DNA of 5,317 nucleotides from an uncultured Spirochaetia bacterium (GTDB lineage Bacteria; Spirochaetota; UBA4802; JAGODF01), in contig CALCJG010000100.1 in the NCBI GenBank assembly GCA_937967705.1, positions 1-5,317 of the forward strand. The letters run 5' to 3'. The position numbers and the translations under genes were made by a program. The notes below the pieces were generated by a model, which searched no databases, was not told the DNA's origin, and was given only the letters and a program-made list of their open reading frames with translations. Positions 5,313-5,317 of the stretch are shown here, piece after piece (position 1 is the first letter of the stretch; each line of letters begins with the position of its first letter).

Positions 5313-5317
5313 ACGGC

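Overview
The window carries three protein-coding genes on a high-GC chromosome (about 60% GC by eye). All three products point to a motile, Gram-negative-type bacterium with flagella and chemotaxis. Candidate groups are the Desulfobacterota (the old deltaproteobacteria) and the Spirochaetota. Receptors joining a 7TMR-DISM sensor to a chemotaxis domain, and tandem DUF1566/Lcl lipoproteins, are common in both. This assignment is inference; nothing here fixes the taxon.

Layout, left to right. Positions 1-2107 (minus strand) hold a chemotaxis receptor with a signal peptide, a 7TMR-DISMED2 sensor, seven membrane helices and a long cytoplasmic signalling hairpin. It is open for 702 codons and its 3' end lies beyond the left edge. 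Positions 2108-2372 are a 265-bp divergent intergenic region with two operator-like palindromes, each overlapping a weak candidate promoter, one per direction. Positions 2373-3563 (plus strand) encode a lipoprotein with two diverged DUF1566/Lcl domains. Positions 3564-3683 are a 120-bp gap between convergent genes with two short hairpins. Positions 3684-5312 (minus strand) encode the most unusual protein of the window.

That protein (542 residues as visible) joins three parts: a winged-helix/HTH module like those at the N-terminus of IS630-type transposases (about 31-112), a full-length soluble cytoplasmic domain of the flagellar export gate FlhA (about 113-441), and the C-terminal stator-facing domain of the rotor protein FliG (about 442-542), starting at the FliG hinge motif. 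The FlhA membrane domain is absent from the visible protein, as are the FliG N-terminal and middle domains. I know of no described protein with this order. Two of the five FliG positions known as torque-related charges in E. coli are changed (R281 to Glu, R297 to Ser), which argues against an ordinary rotor role.

The genes do not form an operon: the receptor and lipoprotein genes diverge, and the lipoprotein and fusion genes converge. A shared link to motility (receptor plus flagellar-derived fusion) is suggestive only. The lipoprotein is probably an envelope or surface protein of unknown role.
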